NCBI GenBank assembly: GCA_947630825.1
Contig: CANRJA010000018.1
Span: 1-38,804, forward strand
Length of the DNA: 38,804 bases
From: an uncultured Clostridia bacterium
Lineage (GTDB): Bacteria > Bacillota > Clostridia > Oscillospirales > Ruminococcaceae
Direction of reading: 5' to 3'
The notes beneath the pieces are model-generated. The model worked only from the letters and a program-made list of their open reading frames with translations. It was not told the origin of the DNA and searched no databases. The position numbers and the translations under genes were made by a program. Shown in pieces: positions 8,497 to 17,310 of this stretch (positions within the stretch are counted from its first letter, which is position 1; every line of letters begins with the position of its first letter).

Positions 8497-8526
8497 ACAT
8501 ATTCTCCTTTGATTTATATTAAAATC

Positions 8527-8555
8527 ATTATATAATTAATTTTTGCTTTTGTCAA
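8527..8555 (-). promoter_or_regulatory. Consensus promoter of the Fn3 lipoprotein gene
   Basis: Minus strand: TTGACA (8555-8550), 17-base spacer, TATAAT (8532-8527). It matches the sigma-A consensus at every position. Confidence 0.8.
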
Positions 8556-8584
8556 ATAATTATAACGGTTTTCATCTAAGTAAA

Positions 8585-8612
8585 AACTGACATCGAAATT
8601 GCGATGTCAGTT
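8585..8612 (-). terminator. Intrinsic terminator of ackA
   Basis: Perfect 11-base arms AACTGACATCG and CGATGTCAGTT. On the minus strand TTTTTA follows. It lies 15 bases past the ackA stop. Confidence 0.85.
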
Positions 8613-8627
8613 AAAGGTTTGACCATA

Positions 8628-9830
8628 TTACAGTTTATTTGAAATAAGCTCTAAAGTATCTCTTGCGATAAGAAGCTCTTCATTGGTAGGAACTACCCAA
8701 ACCTGAACCTTTGATTTAGGTGTTGAAAGTCTTGTAAGTACACCTCTTTTAGCGTTTGCTTCAGGGTCAATTTCAATGCCGAAGTATTCCATATTCTCGC
8801 ATACCTTTGCTCTTACATCGGTAGCGTTCTCGCCGATCCCGCCTGTGAAAATAATAGCGTCAAGACCGTTCATTACAGCGGCATATGAGCCGATGTATTT
8901 CTTTATTTGATATACGAGCATTTCACTTGCAAGCTGCGCTCTTTCGTCGCCTTTTTCAGCGGCGGCAGTAATATCTCTGTTGTCGGACGATATACCCGAA
9001 ACGCCCAGAAATCCTGATTTTTTATTCATATAGTCGCTCATTTCACTAGGCGTAAAACCGTGTTTATCCTGAACAAATGTCACAGCAGAAGGATCTACAC
9101 TTCCTGTTCTTGTTCCCATAAGAACGCCGTCAAGAGGGGTGAAGCCCATTGATGTGTCAACTGATTTTCCTCCGTCAACCGCTGTGATGGACGAGCCGTT
9201 TCCTAAGTGGCAGGAAACTATTTTTAAATCTCTGATGTCTGTATCCATTGCCTTTGCAAGAGCCGCTGTAACAAATCTGTGAGATGTTCCGTGAAAGCCG
9301 TATTTTCTTACCGAATAGTTTTTATAATCTTCATAGGGCAGTCCGAACATAAAAGCCTTAGGCGGCATTGTCTGATGAAAAGCAGTGTCGAAAACAACGA
9401 CTTGAGGCACACCTTCGGGTATGACCTTTTTGCAGGCTCTAAGCGCCAATGCGTGAGGGTGGTTGTGAACAGGCGCAAGCTCTGCAAGCGAGTCGATCTT
9501 ATCAATAACTTCGTCTGTTGCAATGCAGGTTTTATTGAAAATCTCTGCTCCCTGTACTATTCTGTGTCCGACAGCCGAGATCTCAGCCATAGAACTGATA
9601 ACTGACGCATCACCGCTTGTCAGTACCTCTACCAGCTTTTCAAAAGCCTCTGTATGAGTAGGAAAATCGCAGTCCTCATCAATAGCTCTGCCGTCGAAGG
9701 TCTTGTGAGATACATGACCGTCTATTCCAATGCGGTCGCAGTTTCCCTTTGCGATAACTTTTTCGTTTTCCATATCAAGAAGCTGATACTTAAGCGACGA
9801 GCTTCCTGCGTTTACTACTAGAATCTTCAT
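8628..9830 (-). CDS. ackA: Acetate kinase
   Basis: Acetate kinase (EC 2.7.2.1) interconverts acetyl phosphate plus ADP with acetate plus ATP, the last step of fermentative acetate formation. The 400-residue protein is full length and has both family signatures: V-N-A-G-S-S-S-L-K-Y at residues 6-15, and the G-R-x-V-Q/F-D-T-A-F-H-Q-T-M-P region in the middle. The phosphate-binding block H-L-G-N-G-S-S is also present. ATG start with AAAGGAG. No pta gene is next to it. It is divergent from tmcAL, whose product uses acetate. Confidence 0.97.
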   Translation of the reverse strand: MKILVVNAGSSSLKYQLLDMENEKVIAKGNCDRIGIDGHVSHKTFDGRAIDEDCDFPTHTEAFEKLVEVLTSGDASVISSMAEISAVGHRIVQGAEIFNKTCIATDEVIDKIDSLAELAPVHNHPHALALRACKKVIPEGVPQVVVFDTAFHQTMPPKAFMFGLPYEDYKNYSVRKYGFHGTSHRFVTAALAKAMDTDIRDLKIVSCHLGNGSSITAVDGGKSVDTSMGFTPLDGVLMGTRTGSVDPSAVTFVQDKHGFTPSEMSDYMNKKSGFLGVSGISSDNRDITAAAEKGDERAQLASEMLVYQIKKYIGSYAAVMNGLDAIIFTGGIGENATDVRAKVCENMEYFGIEIDPEANAKRGVLTRLSTPKSKVQVWVVPTNEELLIARDTLELISNKL

Positions 9831-9888
9831 AATTCGTTCTCCTTTGATATATTAAATATTTTGTATACTTGACTTATACCATTATTAT

Positions 9889-9917
9889 ATAATATAATAT
9901 ATTTATCGAAATTTCAA
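9889..9917 (-). promoter_or_regulatory. Probable ackA promoter
   Basis: Minus strand: TTGAAA (9917-9912), 17-base spacer, TATTAT (9894-9889), in a very AT-rich stretch, so other -10 choices are possible. Confidence 0.45.
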
Positions 9918-9978
9918 GGTTTTGGCAGGCTTTTTAGTAAATTTTTTTAGTATAAACTTTATCTAAGAGGAATAGATA

Positions 9979-11154
9979 ATGATAACTTCGATTATTTGTG
10001 AATACAATCCTTTTCACAATGGACATAAATACCTAATTGAAAGGGCAAGGGAAAAAGGTGCTGCTCATATAGTTTCAATTATGAGCGGAGACGCAGTTCA
10101 GCGTGGAGATGTTGCAATATATTCTAAGCATTTCAGGGCGAAGCAGGCGGTGCTTAACGGTGCCGATTTAGTAGTTGAACTTCCTGCACCGTTTTGTTTA
10201 TCATCTGCCGAGGGCTTTGCAAAAAGCGGAGTTTATATTGCAAACGCTTTGGGAAGCGACTGTTTATGCTTCGGCTGTGAGAATGATGATTTAGATATTC
10301 TAACTAAAGCGTCGGAACTTTCAAGCAGGCTTTCACAATATGGCGGAAAAAACAGTGAATCTGAGCAGTTAAAATGGCTTTTAAAAGATGGTAACTCCTA
10401 TCCTGCTGCGATATCCAATACGGTCAAGGCACTTGCAAGCGGAGAGGTTGCAGAGATTTTTAACAGTCCGAATAACACTTTGGCTGTTGAATATCTTAAA
10501 GCTATAAAGGGAACGGAAATAAAACCAATGCCTATACTAAGAAAGGGCGCAGGGCATAACGATGATTATATACACGGAGACTATGCAAGCGCTTCAAAAA
10601 TCAGAGAGCTTTTAAAAAGCGGAACGCTTGATAAGGGTCTGCTTCCGTATAAGGAAAACCACGCTGATATCAGGGATATAAGGAATATGGAAAAAGGAAT
10701 TTTGTTCAGTCTTATAAAAATGGGTAAGAAACATTTAAGAGAAATTCCCGATTGCAGCGGAGATTTGGCTGACAGAATTGCAAAGGCGTTGAAAATTTCC
10801 CAAAGCTACGACGATTTGCTGGTTAATACAAAGACAAGAGCGTTTACTTTAGCACGTATAAGGCGGGTCATTATGTATGCTGTTTTGGGGATCAAAAGCA
10901 GTGATTTTAAGCTTAAGCCGTATGCCAGAGTTCTGGCGTTCAACGACAGGGGAACAGAGATTATCTCAAGGGCAAAGAAATTGGGCAGGATTGATATTTC
11001 AACATCTCTGAAGGAGTTGGAACATAAGAATGATAACAACAAAAGACTTGCTGAGTTAGACGCTCGTACAAGCGATTTTGCAAAAATGTGCCAGAGTGTT
11101 GCGAGCAATGAGCCTAATGAATATTCGGTTAAAATAGAAAAGATAAATGTTTAG
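9979..11154 (+). CDS. tmcAL: tRNA(Met) cytidine acetate ligase (TmcAL, YlbM family)
   Basis: TmcAL makes N4-acetylcytidine at the wobble base of elongator tRNA(Met) using acetate and ATP through acetyl-AMP. The start I-I-C-E-Y-N-P-F-H-N-G-H (residues 5-16) holds the HxGH nucleotidyltransferase motif. The downstream blocks M-S-G-D-A-V-Q-R-G and V-E-L-P-A-P-F match the HIGH_NTase1 family closely. 391 residues is full length. ATG with AGAGGA upstream. First gene of a rightward group (14 bases to the next gene). Confidence 0.93.
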   Translation: MITSIICEYNPFHNGHKYLIERAREKGAAHIVSIMSGDAVQRGDVAIYSKHFRAKQAVLNGADLVVELPAPFCLSSAEGFAKSGVYIANALGSDCLCFGCENDDLDILTKASELSSRLSQYGGKNSESEQLKWLLKDGNSYPAAISNTVKALASGEVAEIFNSPNNTLAVEYLKAIKGTEIKPMPILRKGAGHNDDYIHGDYASASKIRELLKSGTLDKGLLPYKENHADIRDIRNMEKGILFSLIKMGKKHLREIPDCSGDLADRIAKALKISQSYDDLLVNTKTRAFTLARIRRVIMYAVLGIKSSDFKLKPYARVLAFNDRGTEIISRAKKLGRIDISTSLKELEHKNDNNKRLAELDARTSDFAKMCQSVASNEPNEYSVKIEKINV

Positions 11155-11168
11155 CGGAGGATAATATT

Positions 11169-12092
11169 ATGAAGTACAGAGAAATTGATTACGATTATTT
11201 CGGCAGATGCTTAGAGCTTGAGAATGATAAGTGCACAATGCTTATTATGATTGAAAAAGGACCTAGGGTAATTTCCTTCAAGCTCAATGGAAAAGAGAAT
11301 ATAATGTGCGAGGATAAGAGCGAGCAAACGATTATGACGGGCGGTAAGTTTGCAGAGATGTTCGGAGATGATAAGTGGTTTATATATGGGGGTCACAGGC
11401 TTTGGGTGTCTCCTGAGCATGACCCTAAAAGCTATTATCCTGATAATAAAAAGGTAAGCTATGAAATTGAGGGCAATAAGGTTTCTTTAACACCTCCGCC
11501 TCAGATTGAAACCGATATGCAGTTTTATCTTGAGATCGAGCTTTCAGAAACAGACGCCGCTGCGACTGTTACTCACAGAATCAAGAACATAGGAAAAACG
11601 AGTATGAAAATTGCTCCTTGGGCAATGACCGTTGTTGATAAGAATGCAGTTTCTATTATGCCTCAGTCTGAAAAGGAAACGGGGCTTCTCTCAAATAGAA
11701 ACTTTACAGTTTGGCCCTACACTGACTTAACCGACGACAGGCTGTATATAGGCAATAAGTATCTTACACTTCAGCAGGTTCCGGGGGCTGATACAAATAT
11801 CAAAATCGGTTTTAATGACGATAAGGGCTGGCTTGCAAGTCTTAATAAAGGACAGCTTTTTATAAAGAGATTTCCTTATTTAGAGGGCGTTGATTACCCT
11901 GATAACGACTGCAACTGCGAGGTTTTCACAAACTTCTTTATGATGGAAATTGAATCCTTAGGTGAGCTTAAGGAAATCGGACCTGATGAAGTTTCGACGC
12001 ATATTGAAAGCTGGGAGCTTATTCCTTGTGACGATACTTTTGACAGGCAAGATGATAATTCTATAGACGAGTTTGTGAAAAAACACATATGA
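11169..12092 (+). CDS. DUF4380-like / mutarotase-fold protein
   Basis: 307 residues, mostly beta strand. It begins with a W/Y-rich strand region and contains Y-G-G-H-R-L-W-V-S-P-E, H-R-I-K-N-I-G and A-P-W-A-M-T-V. This is the pattern of galactose-mutarotase-like beta-sandwich proteins of the DUF4380 kind. The enzyme activity, if any, is unknown; sugar binding is inferred from the fold. It follows tmcAL by 14 bases with an AGCGGAGG ribosome site and precedes hisA by 36 bases. Cytosolic; no signal peptide. Confidence 0.6.
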   Translation: MKYREIDYDYFGRCLELENDKCTMLIMIEKGPRVISFKLNGKENIMCEDKSEQTIMTGGKFAEMFGDDKWFIYGGHRLWVSPEHDPKSYYPDNKKVSYEIEGNKVSLTPPPQIETDMQFYLEIELSETDAAATVTHRIKNIGKTSMKIAPWAMTVVDKNAVSIMPQSEKETGLLSNRNFTVWPYTDLTDDRLYIGNKYLTLQQVPGADTNIKIGFNDDKGWLASLNKGQLFIKRFPYLEGVDYPDNDCNCEVFTNFFMMEIESLGELKEIGPDEVSTHIESWELIPCDDTFDRQDDNSIDEFVKKHI

Positions 12093-12128
12093 TAAATGTT
12101 ATAACTAAAAAACTACGGAGGATATAAA

Positions 12129-12953
12129 ATGAGATTTCGTCCGTGTATTGATATTCATAACGGAAAGGTAAAGCAGATAGTCGGCGGAAGTCTTTTCGAT
12201 AACGAAGCTAAGGGAGAAAACTCCTGTGCTGATGAGAATTTTATATCAAGTTACGATGCTGGTTATTATGCTGCGCTTTATAAAAGTTATAATCTTGTTG
12301 GCGGACATATAATTTTGCTTAACAAGTATGGAACTAATGAGTATAGAGAGGATATAAAGCAGGCAGAGCTTGCGCTTAGGTGCTTTCCAAATGGGCTTCA
12401 GATTGGCGGTGGGATAACACCATATAACGCTTTAGACCTTATCAAAATGGGTGCAAGCCATATTATAGTTACCTCGTATGTTTTCAAAGACGGCAAGGTG
12501 AATATTGAAAACTTAAAGTCTTTAGTTAATGCTGTGGGAAAGGACAAAATCGTGCTGGATTTGTCTTGCAGAAAACGCGAAGGCAAATACTATATTGTAA
12601 CCGATAGATGGCAGAGGTTTACTGAAACAGAGGTCACTCCAACGGCATTTTTAGACCTTTATAAATACTGCGATGAGTTTTTGGTGCACGCTGTTGACGT
12701 TGAGGGAAAATCATCAGGAATAGATATAGAACTTTTAAATATTCTTGCATATTCTGACAAACTGCTTTCTTCTAAGCATAACATAAGCAGAAATATTATA
12801 ACTTATGCCGGAGGAATTTCATCTTTTGACGATATTGCGCTTATTGAAAAAGTTGGTAAGGGGAGAATTGATTTTACTATAGGTTCTGCGCTGGATCTGT
12901 TCGGTGGAAAAATTAAATTTGAAGATGTTTTAAAATACAGCGGACATACTTGA
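12129..12953 (+). CDS. hisA: Eukaryotic-type HisA (ProFAR isomerase)
   Basis: HisA isomerises 5'-ProFAR to PRFAR in histidine synthesis. The 274-residue sequence follows the fungal/plant HIS6 type rather than the bacterial HisA type: C-I-D-I-H-N-G-K-V-K-Q-I-V-G-G near the start, L-Q-I-G-G-G-I, V-T-S-Y-V-F, I-V-L-D-L-S-C-R-K, F-L-V-H-A-V-D-V-E-G and F-T-I-G-S-A-L-D-L-F-G-G. The catalytic Asp pair is D8 in C-I-D and the Asp in H-A-V-D. No other his gene is near. CGGAGG ribosome site; likely in the same transcript as tmcAL. Confidence 0.9.
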   Translation: MRFRPCIDIHNGKVKQIVGGSLFDNEAKGENSCADENFISSYDAGYYAALYKSYNLVGGHIILLNKYGTNEYREDIKQAELALRCFPNGLQIGGGITPYNALDLIKMGASHIIVTSYVFKDGKVNIENLKSLVNAVGKDKIVLDLSCRKREGKYYIVTDRWQRFTETEVTPTAFLDLYKYCDEFLVHAVDVEGKSSGIDIELLNILAYSDKLLSSKHNISRNIITYAGGISSFDDIALIEKVGKGRIDFTIGSALDLFGGKIKFEDVLKYSGHT

Positions 12954-13061
12954 TTTTTTTCCTAATCTAATGTAAAATAAATTTTGGAAATAGAAATGGA
13001 AAGAGTATTTAATTAAACAGAAGAAAGGAAGCCTTTGAAGAGCAAAGGCAGGGTGATTAAA

Positions 13062-13958
13062 ATGAATAGTTTTCTTCAGAATGTTTGGGCTAAACGTATT
13101 ATTTCATTGATTAACTTGGCTTATGTTGCCGTTATTGCAGTTTTGACATATGCAACTTTCTTGTATGACCTTGAATTTAAACAGAATTCGCAGTTTTCGT
13201 TCTTGCTTGTATATGTGATTGCGAGCGCGGTATTTTTAACGCTTATGATTCTGACAAAAGATGAGTTTATTACCAAAATAATCGGGGTTTTATTGCCGCC
13301 GCTTGTGTTTTTATTTGTGCTGTTTAATCTCGGAGACTGGGTTTTAATTATTCCGGCATTTATTGTTGCAATCGTTATATTTTTTGCGGCTTCAAATCAC
13401 GAAACACTAAAAGTTATTTTGGGAACAGTTTATTTGCTTATCTATGTTCTGGGACTTATTATATTCTTCGTTATAAACTTCCTGTTCGGAGGCTCTAGTG
13501 TAGAAACAAGACTTGATTCTAACCTGGCAAATTCACCTGAGATATATTCGGTGTATGCAGAGCAGATCGACGATATAAACAGAGTTAACTTTAAAACAAC
13601 CGCCAACACCGGAAGTGATTCTGATTTTGAAAAAGACGCAAACGGAAACTATATTGACAATACAATTTCTCCGGACGGGAAAATGCAGTTTTATATTGCC
13701 GATGTTCAGGATAATAACGTCGGAAAGATTGCTCTTTATGTAATTCCTTACGGTCAGGATAAAAATTTCAAGTTTTTCAGCCTAAAGCAAAAGGGAGTTA
13801 AGAAAACCGTTTATAATTTTGAACGTGGTGAGGTTCCGCTTGTGGCGTGGAAGGACAATAATACGTTAGAATATCAGGCTAAGGGAAGCTCAAAGGTTGA
13901 GGAAACCTATGTTGTTCTCCCTGAAAAGAACTATTTTGAATTTTTGGGAATTAGTTAA
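13062..13958 (+). CDS. Membrane protein with C-terminal extracytoplasmic domain
   Basis: About 298 residues. Four to five transmembrane helices fill residues 10-155, followed by a soluble C-terminal half containing S-P-D-G-K-M-Q-F-Y and W-K-D-N-N-T-L-E-Y. That region faintly resembles the DUF5412 kind of domain; this is a weak call. A TTG at 13035 is an alternative start with its own AAAGGA. The ATG at 13062 has AGGGTGA and puts the first helix at the N terminus. Function unknown. Confidence 0.6.
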   Translation: MNSFLQNVWAKRIISLINLAYVAVIAVLTYATFLYDLEFKQNSQFSFLLVYVIASAVFLTLMILTKDEFITKIIGVLLPPLVFLFVLFNLGDWVLIIPAFIVAIVIFFAASNHETLKVILGTVYLLIYVLGLIIFFVINFLFGGSSVETRLDSNLANSPEIYSVYAEQIDDINRVNFKTTANTGSDSDFEKDANGNYIDNTISPDGKMQFYIADVQDNNVGKIALYVIPYGQDKNFKFFSLKQKGVKKTVYNFERGEVPLVAWKDNNTLEYQAKGSSKVEETYVVLPEKNYFEFLGIS

Positions 13959-14081
13959 TTAACGGTGACCGGGCGAACCACTGGTGGCCTTCTGCTTTGG
14001 TAAATTATCATATGAAAAATAACTCGCAAAACGGCGGACTAAAAAACAAGGCGTTCGGAATTTTTCCGAACGCTTTTCTTG
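13959..14081 (+). other. Noncoding stretch ending in a strong terminator
   Basis: The 318-base gap before spoVS starts with a G/C-rich patch (about 13965-14000, including CCAC-TG-GTGG) unlike the AT-rich flanks. It ends in a terminator with arms GGCGTTCGGAA (14050-14060) and TTCCGAACGC (14065-14074), then TTTTCTTG. The terminator probably ends the membrane-protein transcript. The GC patch may be a structured 3' UTR or small RNA. No known riboswitch class was recognised. Confidence 0.5.
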
Positions 14082-14214
14082 TGTCTTGCCATAAATTTAT
14101 AACTTATTATATGTTAATTTAAGTAAAAATAAATCATATAAAATATAAATATGGAAAAATGTTCAAATAATAAACATTATTTTGTTGATTTCTTAACAAC
14201 AAACTCAAAAATAC

Positions 14215-14242
14215 TTGATTTTTTTTATAAATAATGTATAAT
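14215..14242 (+). promoter_or_regulatory. spoVS promoter
   Basis: TTGATT (14215-14220), 16-base spacer, TATAAT (14237-14242). It looks like sigma A; no clear sigma-H box was seen. Confidence 0.6.
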
Positions 14243-14276
14243 AATATTTATAACATATATAACACGGAGGTTTGCT

Positions 14277-14537
14277 ATGGAAGTCTTAAAAGTGTCTTCA
14301 CAATCTATTCCAAATGCGGTTGCAGGTGCTATTGCCGGAGTAATTCGTGATAGAGGTTCGGTTGAAGTACAAGCAGTTGGAGCCGGTGCTACTAATCAGG
14401 CTATTAAGGCAATTGCAATTTCAAGAGGGTTTTTATCACCAATAGGCATAGAGCTTATATGTATGCCTGCATTTGCAAACGTAGATATTGACGGCGAAAA
14501 AAGAACAGCTATCAAGCTGGTATGCGAGGCCAGATAA
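14277..14537 (+). CDS. spoVS: Stage V sporulation protein S
   Basis: 86 residues, the exact family length, beginning M-E-V-L-K-V-S-S and containing V-A-G-A-I-A-G-V-I-R and A-V-G-A-G-A-T-N-Q-A-I-K-A-I-A. SpoVS is an Alba-like protein needed for normal spore coat assembly and engulfment timing in Bacillus. Its presence marks a spore-forming lineage. ACGGAGG ribosome site; monocistronic with its own promoter and terminator. Confidence 0.97.
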   Translation: MEVLKVSSQSIPNAVAGAIAGVIRDRGSVEVQAVGAGATNQAIKAIAISRGFLSPIGIELICMPAFANVDIDGEKRTAIKLVCEAR

Positions 14538-14564
14538 TTTATTTTAGAAGGATGGTTGTAAATA

Positions 14565-14592
14565 AAAAGAACGGTAGTATACCGTTCTTTTT
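14565..14592 (+). terminator. Intrinsic terminator of spoVS
   Basis: The arms AAAAGAACGGTA and TACCGTTCTTTT end in a T-rich tail. Confidence 0.8.
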
Positions 14593-14602
14593 ATTTTGCA
14601 AA

Positions 14603-14633
14603 AGAGGCTGCGGTTTTATACCGAAGCCTCTTA
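14603..14633 (-). terminator. Intrinsic terminator of glgP
   Basis: On the minus strand, AAGAGGCT-TCGGT pairs with ACCG-C-AGCCTCTT, and a short T-run follows. Confidence 0.7.
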
Positions 14634-14650
14634 TTTGATTTTTGAATTAA

Positions 14651-17131
14651 TTATTTTATAAGTCCCCAAATATCTCTTGCATAATCTTCGACTGCTCTGT
14701 CAGCAGAGAAAATGCCAGCACAAGCTATATTCTCTAAGGACATCTTCTGCCATTTGGTCTGGTCTTTGTAGCATTCAGAAGCAAAAGCCTGAGCTCTTTG
14801 ATAATCCTCAAAGTCAGCTAGCACCATATAAGGATCGCTGAATTTGAGCGAGTTTGCAATTTCTTCAAATGTGTTTCCGTTAACACCGCCGTAAAGTTTA
14901 TCAATAGAAGAACGGATAATGCCGTTTTCATTGTAGAATTTTTCGGGGTGGTATGAAGATTTTTTAGCCGTTACCTCTTCTGAACTCATACCAAAAGTTA
15001 TGATGTTTTCCTTTCCGACCTGCTCGTAAATCTCAACATTAGCGCCGTCCATAGTTCCGAGAGTAATAGCGCCGTTAAGCATAAGTTTCATATTACCTGT
15101 TCCTGATGCCTCTGTTCCCGCAAGAGAAATCTGTTCTGAGATCTCAGCGGCAGGCATAAGCATTTCAGAAAGAGTAACGCAGTAGTCTTCTAGGAATATT
15201 ACAGAAAGCTTTTCGTTAATCTGTGGATTTTTCTTTAATTCCTCGCCTATCGACCATATCAGCTTGATAATTTGCTTTGCCAGATAATATCCTGGCGCTG
15301 CCTTTGCAGCAAAAATATAAGTTTTCGGAACAAAATCGGCATTTGGATTTTCAAGCAGATAATTATACTGGGCAATGATATTCAAAGCGTTCAAATGTTG
15401 TCTCTTGTATTCGTGAAGACGCTTTACCTGAACGTCAAATATCGAATCTGTATTTAGGGTTGCGCCGTACTTGCTCTTGACGTACTTTGCAAAGTTATCC
15501 TTGTTTTGCTTTTTGATTTTCGCCAGACTTTCTAAAACCTCTTTATCGTCTTTGAAAACCTCAAGCTTTTTAAGCATAGCTCCGTTATTAAGAAAATCGC
15601 TGCCGATTTTTTCACGAAGCAGATTTGTAAGACCAGGATTAGACTGATAAAGCCACCTTCTGTATGCAATACCGTTTGTGACGTTTTTAAACTTATTTGG
15701 GCAGTCAACATATTCGTCGTGAAAAACTGTGTTTTTAACGATTTCTGAATGGATTTTTGAAACTCCGTTTACACTGTGGCAAGCGTGAACGCATAGATTT
15801 GCCATTTTAACAAGATTATTATTGATAATTGACATACGGGTAACAAGCGCTTCGTCATCGTATCTTTCCATAAGGTCTCTGCAATATCTTTCATTTATTT
15901 CTACAATGATTGAGAAAATTCTTGGTGTGACCTGTTTTAGAAGATTGCAGTCCCATTTTTCCAAAGCCTCAGCCATTACAGTGTGATTTGTGTATGCAAA
16001 CGTGTTGGTTACAATGTGCCAAGCCTTGTTCCATGAAAATCCGCAGTCGTCGAGCATAACTCTCATAAGTTCTGGAATCGCAAGGGTAGGGTGGGTATCG
16101 TTTATATGAATAGCAACCTTTTCGTGAAGATTGTCAAGGGTGCCGTAGGTTCTCATATGCCTGTCGACAATGTCTGCGATAGAAGCCGCACACATAAAAT
16201 ATTGCTGTCTCAGTCTTAGCGATTTGCCCTCTGCGTGGTTATCGTTAGGATAAAGTACCTTTGATATTGCCTGTGCAACTACGTTTTGCCCCAGAGCCTT
16301 TTCATAATCGCCGCTGTTGAACATTCCCATATCAAACGACGGACACTCGGCTTTCCATAATCTAAGCCTTGATACAGAATCACTGTCGTATCCTGAAACG
16401 TATAAGTCATATGGAACGGCTAAAACGGTAGTGTAATTTTCGTGAGTTACGCAGTGGTATTGATTATCCCAGTATTCCTTTAAATCGCCGTCAAAGTGTA
16501 TCTCGACCTGCCTGTTGCTTCTTCTTACAAGCCAGCAGTTTCCGCCCGGAAGCCAGTTGTCGGGAAGCTCTGTCTGCCAACCGTCCTCTAGCTTTTGCTT
16601 AAAAATACCGTATTCATAGCATATAGAATATCCCGTTGCCGCATATCCCTGAGTTGCAAGTCCGTCAAGATAGCAAGCTGCAAGACGTCCTAAACCGCCG
16701 TTTCCAAGACCTGCGTCTGGCTCGCAGTCAAAAAGACTGTTTATATTGACGCCGAAGTCTTTCATTACCTCTGTTGCTTCGTTGATAATATCAAGATTGT
16801 AAAGAGAAGTCTTTAAAGATCTTCCCATCAAAAACTCCATTGACAGATAATAGACTTGCTTTTTGCCGTCGGAGTTTACCTTGTTCATAAATTTTTTGTG
16901 TTTTTCCTGCATTAAATCTACAATAATTATTGAGAGAGTTTCATATAAAGCCTTGTCAGATACTTCATCAGGGGTAGTGTCAAACTCCTGATCCAGAATT
17001 TTCAGAATTCTATCTTTTAACTCGCTCTTTGAAATAATTTTGTTGTTTAACTTTTTTGAAGCCGCTGCCGTTTTTTTCTTTACAGAAGATGCTTTAGTCG
17101 TTTTATTTTCAGCCTTCTTAGTTGACGCCAT
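14651..17131 (-). CDS. glgP: Glycogen/alpha-glucan phosphorylase
   Basis: Glycogen phosphorylase (EC 2.4.1.1) releases glucose 1-phosphate from alpha-1,4-glucan with pyridoxal phosphate. The PLP block E-A-S-G-T-G-N-M-K-L-M-L-N-G is intact with Lys682. Other family blocks are present (G-L-G-R-L-A-A-C-Y-L-D-G-L-A, D-V-Q-V-K-R-L-H-E-Y-K-R-Q). 826 residues is full length. It carries an unusual extension of about 35 residues rich in Lys, Ala, Thr and Ser before the conserved core. Monocistronic, no other glg genes beside it, driven by a perfect consensus promoter. Confidence 0.97.
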   Translation of the reverse strand: MASTKKAENKTTKASSVKKKTAAASKKLNNKIISKSELKDRILKILDQEFDTTPDEVSDKALYETLSIIIVDLMQEKHKKFMNKVNSDGKKQVYYLSMEFLMGRSLKTSLYNLDIINEATEVMKDFGVNINSLFDCEPDAGLGNGGLGRLAACYLDGLATQGYAATGYSICYEYGIFKQKLEDGWQTELPDNWLPGGNCWLVRRSNRQVEIHFDGDLKEYWDNQYHCVTHENYTTVLAVPYDLYVSGYDSDSVSRLRLWKAECPSFDMGMFNSGDYEKALGQNVVAQAISKVLYPNDNHAEGKSLRLRQQYFMCAASIADIVDRHMRTYGTLDNLHEKVAIHINDTHPTLAIPELMRVMLDDCGFSWNKAWHIVTNTFAYTNHTVMAEALEKWDCNLLKQVTPRIFSIIVEINERYCRDLMERYDDEALVTRMSIINNNLVKMANLCVHACHSVNGVSKIHSEIVKNTVFHDEYVDCPNKFKNVTNGIAYRRWLYQSNPGLTNLLREKIGSDFLNNGAMLKKLEVFKDDKEVLESLAKIKKQNKDNFAKYVKSKYGATLNTDSIFDVQVKRLHEYKRQHLNALNIIAQYNYLLENPNADFVPKTYIFAAKAAPGYYLAKQIIKLIWSIGEELKKNPQINEKLSVIFLEDYCVTLSEMLMPAAEISEQISLAGTEASGTGNMKLMLNGAITLGTMDGANVEIYEQVGKENIITFGMSSEEVTAKKSSYHPEKFYNENGIIRSSIDKLYGGVNGNTFEEIANSLKFSDPYMVLADFEDYQRAQAFASECYKDQTKWQKMSLENIACAGIFSADRAVEDYARDIWGLIK

Positions 17132-17217
17132 AAATGTGACCGTCCTTTCTTTCAGAGATTAAATACTTTTATAGCTAATACTATTTTACATAGCAATTCA
17201 AAGCCAAATATAACCTG

Positions 17218-17246
17218 ATTATACAGTAATATTGCCTAATTGTCAA
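17218..17246 (-). promoter_or_regulatory. Consensus promoter of glgP
   Basis: Minus strand: TTGACA (17246-17241), 17-base spacer, TATAAT (17223-17218). This leaves a 5' leader of about 80 bases. Confidence 0.8.
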
Positions 17247-17310
17247 GGTGATTTTTTATACAATATGCCAAAAAATTATGGATTTTTATAATTTCGGTTA
17301 ATAAGTATTA

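Noticed and set aside
8585-8612. Similarity of the ackA terminator arms to those at 7563-7594 as a mobile repeat
   Set aside because: Both are plain terminators directly after genes; the resemblance is short and the loops differ.
12398-12586. Opposite-strand frames over hisA and other conserved genes
   Set aside because: They are shadows of clear coding frames, without ribosome sites or family motifs.
13035-13061. TTG start giving a nine-residue longer membrane protein
   Set aside because: Possible because AAAGGA precedes it, but the ATG has its own site and fits the membrane topology. Left undecided, with the ATG preferred.
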